From assembly GCA_916700875.1 (NCBI GenBank), contig CAKAKS010000013.1, positions 11,586,096 to 11,650,095 on the forward strand: a stretch of 64,000 bases of DNA. Direction: 5' to 3'. The DNA comes from Sebastes aleutianus. Its lineage: Eukaryota > Chordata > Actinopteri > Perciformes > Sebastidae. The position numbers and the translations under genes were made by a program. Positions 24,640 through 34,996 of this stretch are shown in pieces. How positions within the stretch are numbered: the stretch's first letter is position 1; each line of letters opens with the position of its first letter. The notes below the pieces were generated by a model. The model did not search any database and was not told where the DNA came from. It worked only from the letters and a program-made list of their open reading frames with translations.

Positions 24640-25300
24640 CTGTTAAGAATGGGTTCCTAGTTGACCGATTCTTTGGCATCTCATGCCTCTGTGACTATCG
24701 ATTCCTCTGTACTGATGCTTTCCAACAGTTACGCTGCACAATGATGCATACACACGCTGTATCACGGTTTAGTTTGTTTTACCGGAGACACGGCGGAGAG
24801 AAAAAAAAGAGCACTCAAAAGCATGGCGCTACTAAACCCGAGGGGACGCACCCTATTTTTCCCTGATAATGCGACACTGTGACATTATGATGTATTCATG
24901 CTCTGCTCAGTAAAAATTACTATTGGGCGAAGGTCAATTACACCGTTATTATGATGTGTTCAAATCTCCTAAAATGTCATTTTTTGGCAAGAAACTTGAA
25001 TAAATCCAGTTTGTTTTCACATGAATATGAAATAGATATTAGAGAGAGGATTATGACCTGTTGAACTTCCTAACACTAGCTCTAAGCAGCTTGCAAAGAT
25101 TTTGTAATGAAAGCAAATATTTAAATAATCATAATCATTTGAATTGTGTGTTTTTATGCAAATAACCGCTATAGATGACAATAAGAAAGTACAGCACAGT
25201 ACCGTGTACAGTACCCTCCCTCCCCTCAAAAATAGGGCTCCCTGGAAGCTACGGTGTAATTGGAACTGTGGAATTTAACATTCATATAATGTTTTTTGTG
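24640..25300 (+). mobile_element. Relic related to the hAT element at 29698-30800
   Basis: The block 24890-25275 aligns with 29955-30312: AGTAAAAATTACTATTGGGC, TTATGACCTGTT-AACTTCC, TCTAAGCAGC, GTGTACAGTACCC, AAAATAGGGCTC. The BED-finger exon present in the other copy is absent. Ends are not preserved. Confidence 0.65.
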
Positions 25301-26340
25301 TAAAATATATCGAACATTGAGTGACATCAGATCTAAAATGTTATTCCTTCATTTAGCGCAGAGATTTCAAAAGTGGCAGATAAAGAAATACTTGCCTGCC
25401 ACAGTGGCAGGAAGTGAAGAAAGTTCCCTCCAGACCCTGATCATCAGTGACCCCTCAGTTGACTTAGAATTCCTGCAATTGAGCCGTCATTTTTTTTTTT
25501 TAAGAGGCTAGATCTTTGAAGAACTTTGTGCTCTTGGAAACAATTGACTCATAAACACATTGGTTGTATAGATATGAATGGTGATGACACAGCAAAAAAA
25601 CAGTCACACCCAAGCATAGTAAACGAGACGGGGTCCATGTTTTGACACATCGCCGCTGACCCCTCGCACTGAGGACAGTCCGCTCTGGTTGATAGTCACG
25701 TCGGGAGCCCCTTCCCTCCCCGCAGGGAGAGAGGGCACAGCGAGCGGCCATGGGAGGCGGCGAGGGGTGCTGCAAAGCTCCCGGCTGGAGCCGCGAGCCA
25801 CCTTGACCCCGGGCCTTTCCAAGCCGAGAGACAGTTGAGGCACACCGTGACGCACCGTGACGCACCGTGACGCACCGTGACGCACCGTGTCGCACCGTAG
25901 CGCCCTCCACCTGACCTCGCCGCTTCCCATAGCCGCTCGCTGAAGAGTTGAATTCCCCGGACAGACTGCGCTGTTAAAGAGGTCGAAATCATCCCTGAAA
26001 CAGTTTTTTAGTTTGATTTTCTGATTGCCAGATAGTCTATATGAAGAAAAAATAAAAAGAATGAATGAATAGTGGAATCTTAAAGTTCAGATTGGAGTAC
26101 AGCCCTATCTCCATGTCTCCACATAAAACTAAATGTACTATAATAAAGGATTTGATCCATATCACTACTCCTCATTCCAACTGTACAAACACTACGTTAC
26201 ACTTAGTCCACCTATGGAAAATACAACAATGTTGATGATAAATTCATTGTTTTATGTCAGCTATCAAGTAAAGAATTGCAAACATTGCATGATGATCTAC
26301 TGCTTTTCTCTGCTTCTTGTCATTGTAAAATGAATACAGG
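25301..26340. other. Non-coding with a CGCACCGTGA minisatellite
   Basis: At 25848-25897 a 10-bp unit (GACGCACCGT) repeats about five times in a locally GC-rich segment (25640-25960). This creates repetitive reading frames on the minus strand but no recognisable protein. Otherwise nothing is recognised. Confidence 0.6.
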
Positions 26341-26344
26341 CGAT

Positions 26345-26800
26345 TTGAAGACGTCACCTTGGGCTCTGGGGAATTGTGCAAAGACTTTTAGACATTTCAT
26401 AGACTAAACAATAGATTAACTGAGAAAAAATGAAATATTATAATGCTAGCTGCGGCCTTTATATCCACTCAGACAGCAGAAACAGCTCATCGTATGAGCT
26501 GACAGTTCCCTATACATCAAGTTTCCATCGTCCATCCAGCATATAAACTCTTTCATTGCTTGGAATGAAATATTCTCTTTCTATGGTGGTATACTGTTAT
26601 TTCTGTTGTGGTCTTGAGTGAGACGTTTTTGGTTTTCTTTGTAGACACCATAATGTGATTTCTGTTGAGCTTTGAGTACACATCAAATTGGAGCATGCAT
26701 TTGCAAACTTAAATAAGAAATAAGGCTGCAAGTAATTATTATTTTCATTGTTGATTAATCTGCATGTCATTTTCTCCATTAATTGATAATCGTTTCTTCT
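26345..26800. repeat. Two MITE fragments
   Basis: 26345-26460 resembles the minus strand of the ACTGCAACAAACTATT family (GACGTCACCTTGGGCTC, TAGATTAACTGAG). 26725-26800 resembles its plus-strand start (GGCTGCAAGTAATTATTATT). Confidence 0.45.
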
Positions 26801-26849
26801 ATAAAATAATGAAAAATCCCAGTTTCCCTCAGCCCAGTGTGACTACTTA

Positions 26850-27037
26850 TTACCTCCACTAAGGAGGTCGTGTCTTTGGTTCTGTTTGTTTGTCAGCAGG
26901 ATCACGGAAAAAAACTACGGGCGCGATTTTCATGAAACTGGGTATAAGGATGCAGCATGGGCCAAGGACGAACCCATCAAATGTTGGAGCGAAGTGGCCT
27001 TGGCGTAGATCTGCTCTCCGAGTGTCCTTCTAGTTTA
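26850..27037 (+). repeat. Interspersed repeat ending CTTGGCG-AG-TCTGC
   Basis: Second copy of the family at 1785-2012, with GATTTTCATGAAACTGGGTA upstream of the shared 3' block. Confidence 0.6.
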
Positions 27038-27523
27038 CATTGTTTAGTCTGACCAACAACTCAAAGATATATTCAGTTTAAACTACGTTAAACTGCAAAT
27101 ATTCACATGTGAGGAGGCGATTTTTCTTTATAAATGACTTAAAATAATTCCTTTCCAATCCTGCAAAACTCACTAGAATTTGTTGAAAACACGAATACAC
27201 TCATTCTTTCTGTCTCTCTCTTCAATATGCTCTACTGTGCTGCTGCAGAACATGTGTTTTTGGTTAGTTAGGACAGTTGGCAAAGCAAGTCAGGGCAGAG
27301 GACATGGAAACAGTAGAGACAATAGCATCTCTATCTGATGGCATCCTCATCTACCCCCCGCAGAGCAGATTGCTACTGGAGGCTACCTTTACTGGAATGT
27401 AGGGAACAACACACACACACACACAGCTGTTTACCAACCCAGGACATTTGGTTGCATACCTTCGACCACATGTCAAAACATTCTTTTGTAAGATCCCTGG
27501 ATTCCTGTTACTGTCAACAGCAG

Positions 27524-27580
<57 letters not shown>

Positions 27581-28114
27581 TGATATATTATCGTCTCCAT
27601 CTTTGTTGCCACTTCTGGGCAAATCAAATTCCACACTGTTGTTTTCAAACATACATCTGAAGAAGAAGAACAAGAAGAAGAAGAAGGAAACCCCCCTTTC
27701 AGCCACAAATAGAAAACAGGAGTCTCCTCCACAACATGCCCGCATTTAACAGTTTGGGTTTAGTTGAGGTGAACTTTGTCCACCAAGATATTTCAAAATC
27801 CTGCAGCAGAAGAGAGCAGCAAGTTTAGTTTCCATCAAAATTGTTGTTTTTTTTAAGACAAAATCAATTATTTTAAGGAGTCTTTCAGCAATTGTTCCCT
27901 TGAGTGAAGCGTCCATTGTCCAACTATCTATTGATAACCGCTGATACACTAAAATGAACTAAATGGGTCTTATTCTGTAAAAAAAAAAAGCAAAACAACA
28001 GTGGCGACAGTGGGTACGTAATGTAATCAGTATCTACCGACAACCGCGACAAGCCTGGTACCAACCACGTCATGATAGCTTGTCGGGAAGAAAGCTAAAT
28101 AACGCTCCAAAGTT
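27038..28114. other. Non-coding with (GA)n microsatellite
   Basis: (GA)26 lies at 27527-27578, followed by AAG-rich DNA at 27658-27690. A short CA run is at 27411-27424. No exon recognised. Confidence 0.7.
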
Positions 28115-28200
28115 ACGCTAAGTTTTGGCGAGGCAGAAACTGGCATGGCCATTTTCAAAAGGGCTCCCTTGACCTCTGACCTCAAGATATGTGAATGAAA
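28115..28200 (-). repeat. Fragment of the hAT copy A/B family
   Basis: CCATTTTCAAAAGGGCTCCC and TTGACCTCTGACCTC, followed by ATATGTGAATG, are the reverse complement of the internal block at 750-815. Confidence 0.65.
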
Positions 28201-28316
28201 ACTCTGAGATGAACAGAGTGAAAACTATATCTAATTCGATAAAACAGATGTTGATAAAAAAAATCGAAATTAGCATCTGTAGTACTCTCATACAACAACT
28301 CCTATATCTTACAAAA

Positions 28317-28745
28317 AATGATTCCTCATTTTTTGTGCGTTCTCCTACGAATGTCCAGCAACACATGACGCACTTGTCGATTTCCGCTCCGGTCTAATAA
28401 ACTTCTGTCTTCACAGGAAACAACTTGGTAAGGTTTAGGCAACAAAACTACTTAGTTAGGTTTAGGAAAAGATGGTGGTTTGGGTTAAAATAACTCTGGA
28501 AGTGGCGTAACTAAAGTACTGAAGTTATGTGACAAATAAATCAACATTGACTTCTGGTTTCACACGGGGTACAAACACCGGTCTCCTGGGTTAAAGTCTG
28601 TTATTTTGACCCACCCATCCACCCCGACCTCCTCCCTACGTGGCGTTTGGCGCTCTTTATACTTCCTGGTACACTATTACGTGCATTACATACGAATTGA
28701 TATTGTGATATATATACCAATAATAGTGCATTACTTTTTGTAAGT
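28317..28745 (-). repeat. Interspersed repeat family 'CACAGCTATACCTACG', minus-strand copy
   Basis: Carries, in reverse complement, the blocks TTGCTGGACATTCGT, CCTAAACCTAACTA and CGTAATCGTG-like sequence shared with copies at 11690 and 29318. The last segment contains TTTTTGTAAGTATAGCTACG. Confidence 0.7.
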
Positions 28746-29317
28746 ATAGCTACGAAGGGTGTATGAAAACAGCCTGTAAGTACAGAAAGACAACATGAAA
28801 AACATGTACTGAAGAAGTTCATATACAGGATACATGAACCTTTCAGTGGGGGAAACCACATAATCTAACAACCACCAAATAACCCCAAATTTAAAAAACA
28901 ACAACAAAGAATTCTCTCTCAAAACTAAATATAAGGAGCTCTGCTCGGACAAAGTTTTCATCACCAATAACCTTATAGCAGAAGGACCTCCAGTCGTGGG
29001 TCAGCAGTGCTCTGTTGGTTTCAGTGGTTGATTCAGTGGTTCAGCCTGGGAGATGGCTCATTGTTGGCGGTTAATGAGAGGAGAATGAAGATGGCGATGA
29101 GTCCAGCTCTGTAGAACATGTGAACCACAAAGAAATAGGATTGTGTAGCGAGGGGCAGCCAAGCTAGTGGTCGGCTAATACTCTCTGAACACACTGGACC
29201 CTTTTCCTCAGGAGAAAAGTGAATGCACGCCATCCTGGTTTGAGTATCAAACATATAGTCATAGACTGTTAAGCCTAATGAAGCCTCCTTTCGCTCTTTG
29301 ACATCTAAAACATCAGA
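28746..29317. other. Non-coding, nothing recognised
   Basis: No exon or repeat boundary recognised. Confidence 0.4.
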
Positions 29318-29696
29318 CTGTTCTCATACACCATTCGTAGTTATACCTACAAAAAAAAATGCACTGTAATTTGTTTTCATCCCACAAAATCAATTTGTAT
29401 GTAATCCACTTAATCGTGAACCAGGAAATATAAAGAGCTACAAACGCCACGTAGGGAAGAGTACGGGGTGGATGGGTGAAACCACCATCTTTTCCTAAAC
29501 CTAACTATGTTATTTTGTTGCCTAAAATTAACCAAGTTGTTTCCTGTGAAGACGGAAGTTTACTTTGAAAAGACTCTATTCATGTAACGAGCGTAAATTG
29601 ACGCCTACATCACATGTTGCTGGACATTCGTAGGAAAATGCATAAAAATCAGGAGTATGTTTTTCGTTAGATATCATATGAACCGTTGCATGAGGA
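29318..29696 (+). repeat. Interspersed repeat family 'CACAGCTATACCTACG', plus-strand copy
   Basis: Third copy of the family. The following hAT element inserted next to its right end. Confidence 0.7.
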
Positions 29697-29697
29697 T

Positions 29698-30800
29698 TAG
29701 GGGGTGTAACGATTAATCTACTACATCAGTGTATCCATTTATATTCCTACGATCCAACTACATCGACAGGTATTCTGCAAGTTTTCCTTCACAGGGGACG
29801 TATATCGATCTAAAATCGACTGCAGGGTAAATAATCTATTGTAGCGATACTAAGAATTTGCACCTTGTATTTAAGCACGACAAACTGAAATCAGCACCCG
29901 CCACCCGCCAAATGCAGGTCAATTGTTGGCAGCTTGTTGAGTTATTATTATGAGGCGTTCAAGCTCTGTTCAGTAAAAATGATTATTGGGCGAAGGTAAA
30001 GTACAACGTTATCATGATGTGTTCAAATGTAATATCGTAAAATTAGGTTTTTGATTGGAAACTTGAATAAATCCAGTTGTTTGAAGGAAACATTTCCCAA
30101 TTAATATAAAATAGATAATAGAGAGGGAGTTATGACCTGTTTAACTTCCTAACACTTGCTCTAAGCAGCATATATTTTTTTTTAAATCAAAGCAAATATT
30201 TTGAAATAATCATTATCATTTGAATTGTGTGTTTTTACAGTACTGTGTACAGTACCCCACCCCCGAAAAATAGGGCTCTCCCAGAAGCTACAGTGTAATT
30301 TGATCACTGGAATATACCATGTATATGTTTTTTAGCCTCATTTGAGGTTCAACGTGTGGAAACGTTTTTGTCTTTTGCAAAAAGGGAAATGTCCTTGATA
30401 AATCACTCGCTGTTTGCAGAATATGCAAAGGCCAGATAAAATACAACGGCAATTCAACTAATCTTTCCACACACCTAGTGAGACTCCATTGGGCTGTTAA
30501 CACCGAACGCCCAGGTAAGTCCAGCACTATTTGCCATTGATCGTTGTGTTTACTTGTTTTTTTCCATAATTCATTTATCCCTGATTCCTGAATCCTGACC
30601 TGCTCTGTCCAGTATCAGATATTTATTTCACAGTCACACTGATTCAATTTTTGGCAAAAAAAAGTTACTGGATCGATTTCAAGTCATTGATTCCCCTCAT
30701 ATCGTATTGCTCTAGATGAGCCAAATATTGTCCTTGAATCGTATCGGAACCACGGAAAGTTATACGTATTGTATCTTAAAAATGTATCGTTACACCCCTA
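29698..30800 (+). mobile_element. hAT element relic (TAGGGGGTGTAACGAT ends) containing a BED-finger exon
   Basis: Starts TAGGGGGTGTAACGAT and ends ATCGTTACACCCCTA. The flanking octamers ATGAGGAT (29690-29697) and ATGAGAAT (30801-30808) form an 8-bp duplication with one change. It contains a remnant BED zinc-finger exon but no catalytic transposase domain, so it is non-autonomous. 24890-25275 is a related relic. Confidence 0.85.
30373..30514 (+). pseudogene. BED-type zinc finger exon of a hAT transposase, with intact-looking splice donor
   Basis: In one frame the segment reads FCKKGN...SLAVCRICKGQIKYNG...STHLVRLHW. Putative zinc ligands are Cys (30415-30417), Cys (30424-30426), His (30472-30474) and His (30487-30489), the C-x2-C...H-x4-H arrangement of BED fingers that bind DNA in hAT transposases and ZBED proteins. 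An aromatic-containing start is typical, but here the sequence upstream appears frameshifted, so the exon start is uncertain. The exon ends exactly before GGTAAGTCC, a strong 5' splice site (GT at 30515). The rest of the transposase is missing. Most likely dead, though capable of being spliced. Confidence 0.7.
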
Positions 30801-30808
30801 ATGAGAAT

Positions 30809-32228
30809 ATGTTGAAAACATATATTAAACATATTAGATCTCTTATATAAAACATCACTGGAGACAAATTGTAGGTAGTTACAGCTCCTTCATCTCCATA
30901 ATATCCACATGAAGACAATGAAGGCTACACACACAGTGAGGCTCCGCTTCAGTCCACTCAGACAGACTCCTGTTCAACATGTAGAGACTGATGTTCATTT
31001 AGATAGCAGACATGTCTGGAGTCCAGACAGTTCACATGAGCAACTGGCATCCATCAAAACAACCGTGATTGATTCTTATAATTCACATTATTAATTCATA
31101 CAACTGACTTATCACTGCAACCCCCAAATCATCAGCCAGTCAGATTTAACAACGCCATCCTGGAGATTTTAAAGCACACATTTTTTTTGAGATGACAAAC
31201 TGTCCCGTGGGAACGCCGCCTTGAAGTCAGGGAGCCAGAGACACAAATATGTCCTTAACACAAATCTACAGTAAATCATAAAACCACATATGAAAGTGAG
31301 CTGACAGCCCAACAGCAGCTGTTCTGTCAAATAAAACAATGGAGGAAACTCACCACGTGGTCATCGCAACCACATTTGACACAATAAGAAATGTCCCAAA
31401 CACATGGGAAGACAACTAGTAGAATTTAATATGACAAATGACCATAAAACACAGCTGTATGTCTTTTAGTCTGTAAACATGCCCTCCTATTAAGCAGGAA
31501 GATGTGCTGACTCACTGAATGTCTGACTGAAAGCTAATGGCTAACTCGTTGAGCTGATAAAACCTTAAACTCACCGTGTCATCACACGTCTGATCACTGT
31601 CTGCAAGGACAACAAGTACACAAGTCTGTGTATGAGCACTGCACATGTATATATGTAATATCTCCAGTCCACAACCATCCACACACACCCCACGGTGCTA
31701 ATTTGTTATGCTCCTGGAGGAATGTTGACCAAATGGCTTATATCCCTCTGCTGTCTCAGACTTGGGAAGCCTCCCTTCCCCCTCCAGCAGCGAACACACT
31801 CCTCCAAAACATGGATATCCTGAAAAGGGCAACTGGCACATTTTTATGCACTCTATATGTCTCATGCACATGTTTCACGCCTGCCCCAACAAACAGCAGA
31901 CTCACCCTGTCAAGGACACACTGGTGACTTGCACTAAAAAACTCCCAAAATTCACTTTGACCATCGTTCTAACCCTGACATAAATCTGTGACAATTGTGA
32001 TAATTATTTGATTAATTGTTTATAAAATGGAGGTATTTCTGGGTACTTCTGACAGGGAGGAGACCACGGAAAAGACCCAGAACCCGCTGGGTTTATATCC
32101 AATCTGGCCTGGGAATGCCTTGGATTCCCCATTGAAGAACTAGAGGTAGTAATTAGTAAGTATTTAGAGGCTACTTTGCTTAGCCTGCTACCACCAGATG
32201 TGGATAAGGGGAAGAAAACAGATGGATG
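30809..32228. other. Non-coding, nothing recognised
   Basis: No exon or repeat end seen. Segments such as 32034-32160 (GACAGGGAGGAGACC, CCTTGGATTCCCC) may be old LINE sequence but are too decayed to assign. Confidence 0.4.
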
Positions 32229-32829
32229 GATCAGGTGGCAACCTCCGGGTCTGAGGAGTGAAGAAAATGCTGAAGTGCCTTAAACCTGCATTCTCTCTAG
32301 CAGCCAGCAGGGGGCGACTCCTCTGGTTCTATAGAAGTCTATGAGAAAATGAGCCTACTTCTCTCTTGATTTATTACCTCAGTAAACATTGTAAACATGA
32401 GTTTATGGTCTCAATCTCTAGTTTCAAGTCTTCTTCAATACAGCATGATGTTCATTTAGTAAATGATGGTCCCATTTAGAGTCAGATAGACCATAAAGCA
32501 GGGGATGCTTTAGGGCGGGGCTACCTTGTGATTGACAGGTTGCCACGGCGTTGTCCGGTCTGGGAGTTGTCCGTGTTTTCATCTTACAACTTTAACCCTT
32601 TCACAGTGTGTTTTCTCTCCATAAAAGTTAATTGTAACATTTTGGTCGCCTAAAAATGTTTTATTCAGTGTTCGGTTGTACTTAGCTCCACCCTCTCCTG
32701 TCACTTCTGGTTGCATAAACCAAGATGGCGACGGCCAAAATGCCAAACTCAAGGCTTCAAAAACCACTGTCTACAAACCAATGGGTGACGTCACAGTGGC
32801 TATGTCCACTTCTTCTATACAGTCTATGG
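32229..32829 (-). mobile_element. CRE/YY1-motif repeat family, minus-strand copy
   Basis: Reverse-complement copy of the unit at 34385-34996, from CCGGGTCTGAG on the left to CCACTTCTTCTATACAGTC on the right. It contains the consensus CRE octamer TGACGTCA at 32786-32793 and CCAAGATGGCGACGGCC at about 32719-32735. No coding region. Confidence 0.75.
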
Positions 32830-32908
32830 GGAGGATATACAAAATTTGTTTTTAAAAATTGTGAAAAATGTTCACACAATTTCAATAAAAGTCCATAACC
32901 AAAATATA

Positions 32909-33523
32909 TTAAAGGGACTGTTTGTAACTTTTTACACGTATAAATCTACCGGGTCGGTTTCCCATGCCAGTCGCATATGCGCGCTCGCGTGTGACTACGC
33001 TGTTCAGACTCAGACTCCAACACAGACTACACGGAAGCACCAAAACCGCAAAGGTATATCTAATGAAGCCCGTCTGTTAAACAGTGTCAACTCTTCCTCG
33101 TGGAAGTAATGCACAGTGGACGTTTGTGCAGAAATAACTGCTGCAGCTTCTCCAGACCAACAGAGGTTTTCCATGTCTTGTGAAGTGACGGGGCTCCGCA
33201 GAGAGAAACGTTATCATCTCTGACCGGGTGCCGATGTCTCCCCTGTTCCTGGTCGGGAGGCTGAAGCAGGAAAAGCCAACACTAGGATCAGCATTGATTC
33301 ATGGAGAGACCTTCGTCTGGTCAGCTAACATTACTGCCAAGCAGCTGAAATATTGAGTGATATTGTGCTTTTAGCTGACGTGTGTCGCCTCACTGTTTTG
33401 AGCGATGCTCGTTCAGGTATATTTAGAGCGAGCAAGCGCGAACCCAACGCTGACTCTCGTTGACTTAGCCACAGGTGTCGCTGTTAACAAGACATTTCTG
33501 AAAGTTACAAACAGTCTCTTTAA
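32909..33523 (+). mobile_element. TTAA-ended MITE, copy 2
   Basis: TTAAAGGGACTGTTTGTAAC at the left and GTTACAAACAGTCTCTTTAA at the right. The interior matches copy 1, including GTTTGTGCAGAAATAACTGC and GGAAAAGCCAACACTAGG. Confidence 0.8.
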
Positions 33524-33718
33524 ATTTAAAATGATATAATACAGAGAAAAGCAGCAAAATACACACATTTGAGAAACTGAAACCAGCAAATGTTTGGCTG
33601 TTCTTGCTTGATATAAGGGCTTAAATCGATTCTCGGTATAGTGCTGGACTAATTTTCTGTCGATTGACTAATTGTTTCAGCACCAGCCCCAAAAATGATA
33701 CTGTGACACTCTGGCATA

Positions 33719-34247
33719 CACCGATCAGCCATAACATTCAGACCACTGACAGGTGAAGTGAATAACAATGGTTATCTCGTTACAATGGCACCTGGCAGAG
33801 GGGGGGGATATATTAGACAGCAAGTGTACATTTTGAACTTTGAACTTTGTGTTGGAAGCAGAAAAAATGGGCCAGCGTAAGGATGTGAGGGACTTTGACG
33901 AGGGCCAAATAGTGCTGGCTAGACGACTGGGTCAGAGCATCTCCAGAACTGCAGCTCTTGTGGGATGTTCCCGGTCTGCAGTGGTCAGGACCTACCAAAA
34001 GTGGTCCAAGGAAGGAGAACCGGATAACCGGCGACAGGGTCAGACCCGAGGCTCATTGATGCACGTGGGGAGTGAAGGCTGGCCCGTGTTGTCTGATCCA
34101 ATAGAAGAGCTACTGGAGCTCAAACTGCTGGAAAAGTTAATGCTGGTTCTGATAGAAAGGTGTCAGAACACACAGTGCATCGCAGTTTGTTGCGCATGGG
34201 GACCGGTCAGGGTGCCCGTGCTGACATAATGTTATGGCTGATCGGTG
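33719..34247 (+). mobile_element. Internally deleted Tc1-like transposon
   Basis: Terminal inverted repeats CACCGATCAGCCATAACATT and AATGTTATGGCTGATCGGTG are perfect over 20 bp. TA precedes the left end. The base pair after the right end is AA, so the target duplication has decayed. Total length 529 bp, against about 1.3-1.6 kb for full Tc1 elements. Confidence 0.85.
33867..34229 (+). pseudogene. Tc1-like transposase, N-terminal DNA-binding part only
   Basis: From the Met at 33867, the frame reads MGQRKDVRDFDEGQIVLARR followed by a helix-turn-helix like that of Tc1/paired-type transposases (ISRTAALVGCSRSAVVRTYQ). After about 60 residues the frame becomes unrelated, while another frame briefly shows SEHTVHRSLLRMG, the family's second helix-turn-helix region. 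The DDE catalytic core is missing because of the internal deletion. This copy cannot move itself; it could only be moved in trans. Confidence 0.75.
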
Positions 34248-34384
34248 AAAATCTCAACATGCTACGATCTCATCCCATATACGAGGTCTTGTTTTTTCAC
34301 TTGAAGATCCATATTCGGGTCATATGATGGCAACTTAATGACAAGTGAGCAAACTTGGATGAAGGCTGAAAGACGTGGAAAAAC

Positions 34385-34996
34385 CATAGACTGTATATAA
34401 GAAGTGGACACAGTCACCATGACATCAACCATTGGTTTGTGGACTGCCGTTTGGAAGCCTCAAGTTCGGCATTTTGTCCGTCTCCATCTTGGATTTTGGC
34501 CGTCGCCATCTTGGTTTTTTGGAACCAGAAGTGACACGAGAGGGTGGAGCTAAGTACAACCGAACGCTGAATAAGACATTTTTAGGCGACCAAAAATTTT
34601 ATAATTAACTTACATGAAGTGAAAACACACAGTGAAAGGGTTAAAGTTGTAAGATGAAAACACAGACAACTCCCACACCGGACAACGCCGTGGTATCAAC
34701 CTGTCAATCACAAGGTAGCCCCGCCCTAAAGCATCCCCTGCTTTATGGTCTATGTGACTCTAAATGGGACCATAATTTACTAAATGAACATCATGCTGTA
34801 TTGAAGAAGACTTGAAACTAGTGATTGAGACCATAAACTCATGTTTACAATGTTTACTGAGGTAATAAATCAAGAGAGAAGTAGGCTCATTTTCTCGTAG
34901 ACTTTTATACAATCATTGGAGTCGCCCCCTGCTGGCTATTAGAAAGAATGCAGGTTTAAGGCACTTCAGCATTGGCTTCACTTCTCAGACCCGGTT
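34385..34996 (+). mobile_element. CRE/YY1-motif repeat family, plus-strand copy
   Basis: Runs from CATAGACTGTATATAAGAAG to CTTCTCAGACCCGG. Contains TGACATCA at 34420-34427, a CpG-decayed CRE, and two CCATCTTGG blocks (YY1-like on the minus strand). No coding region. Confidence 0.75.

Noticed and set aside
25500..25992. Overlapping minus-strand frames with repeated RHGASRCVTV words
   Set aside because: Generated by the 10-bp GACGCACCGT minisatellite; no recognisable protein.
33867..34229. Possible host gene with a helix-turn-helix
   Set aside because: It lies inside 20-bp Tc1-type terminal inverted repeats and lacks the catalytic domain, so it is an internally deleted transposon.
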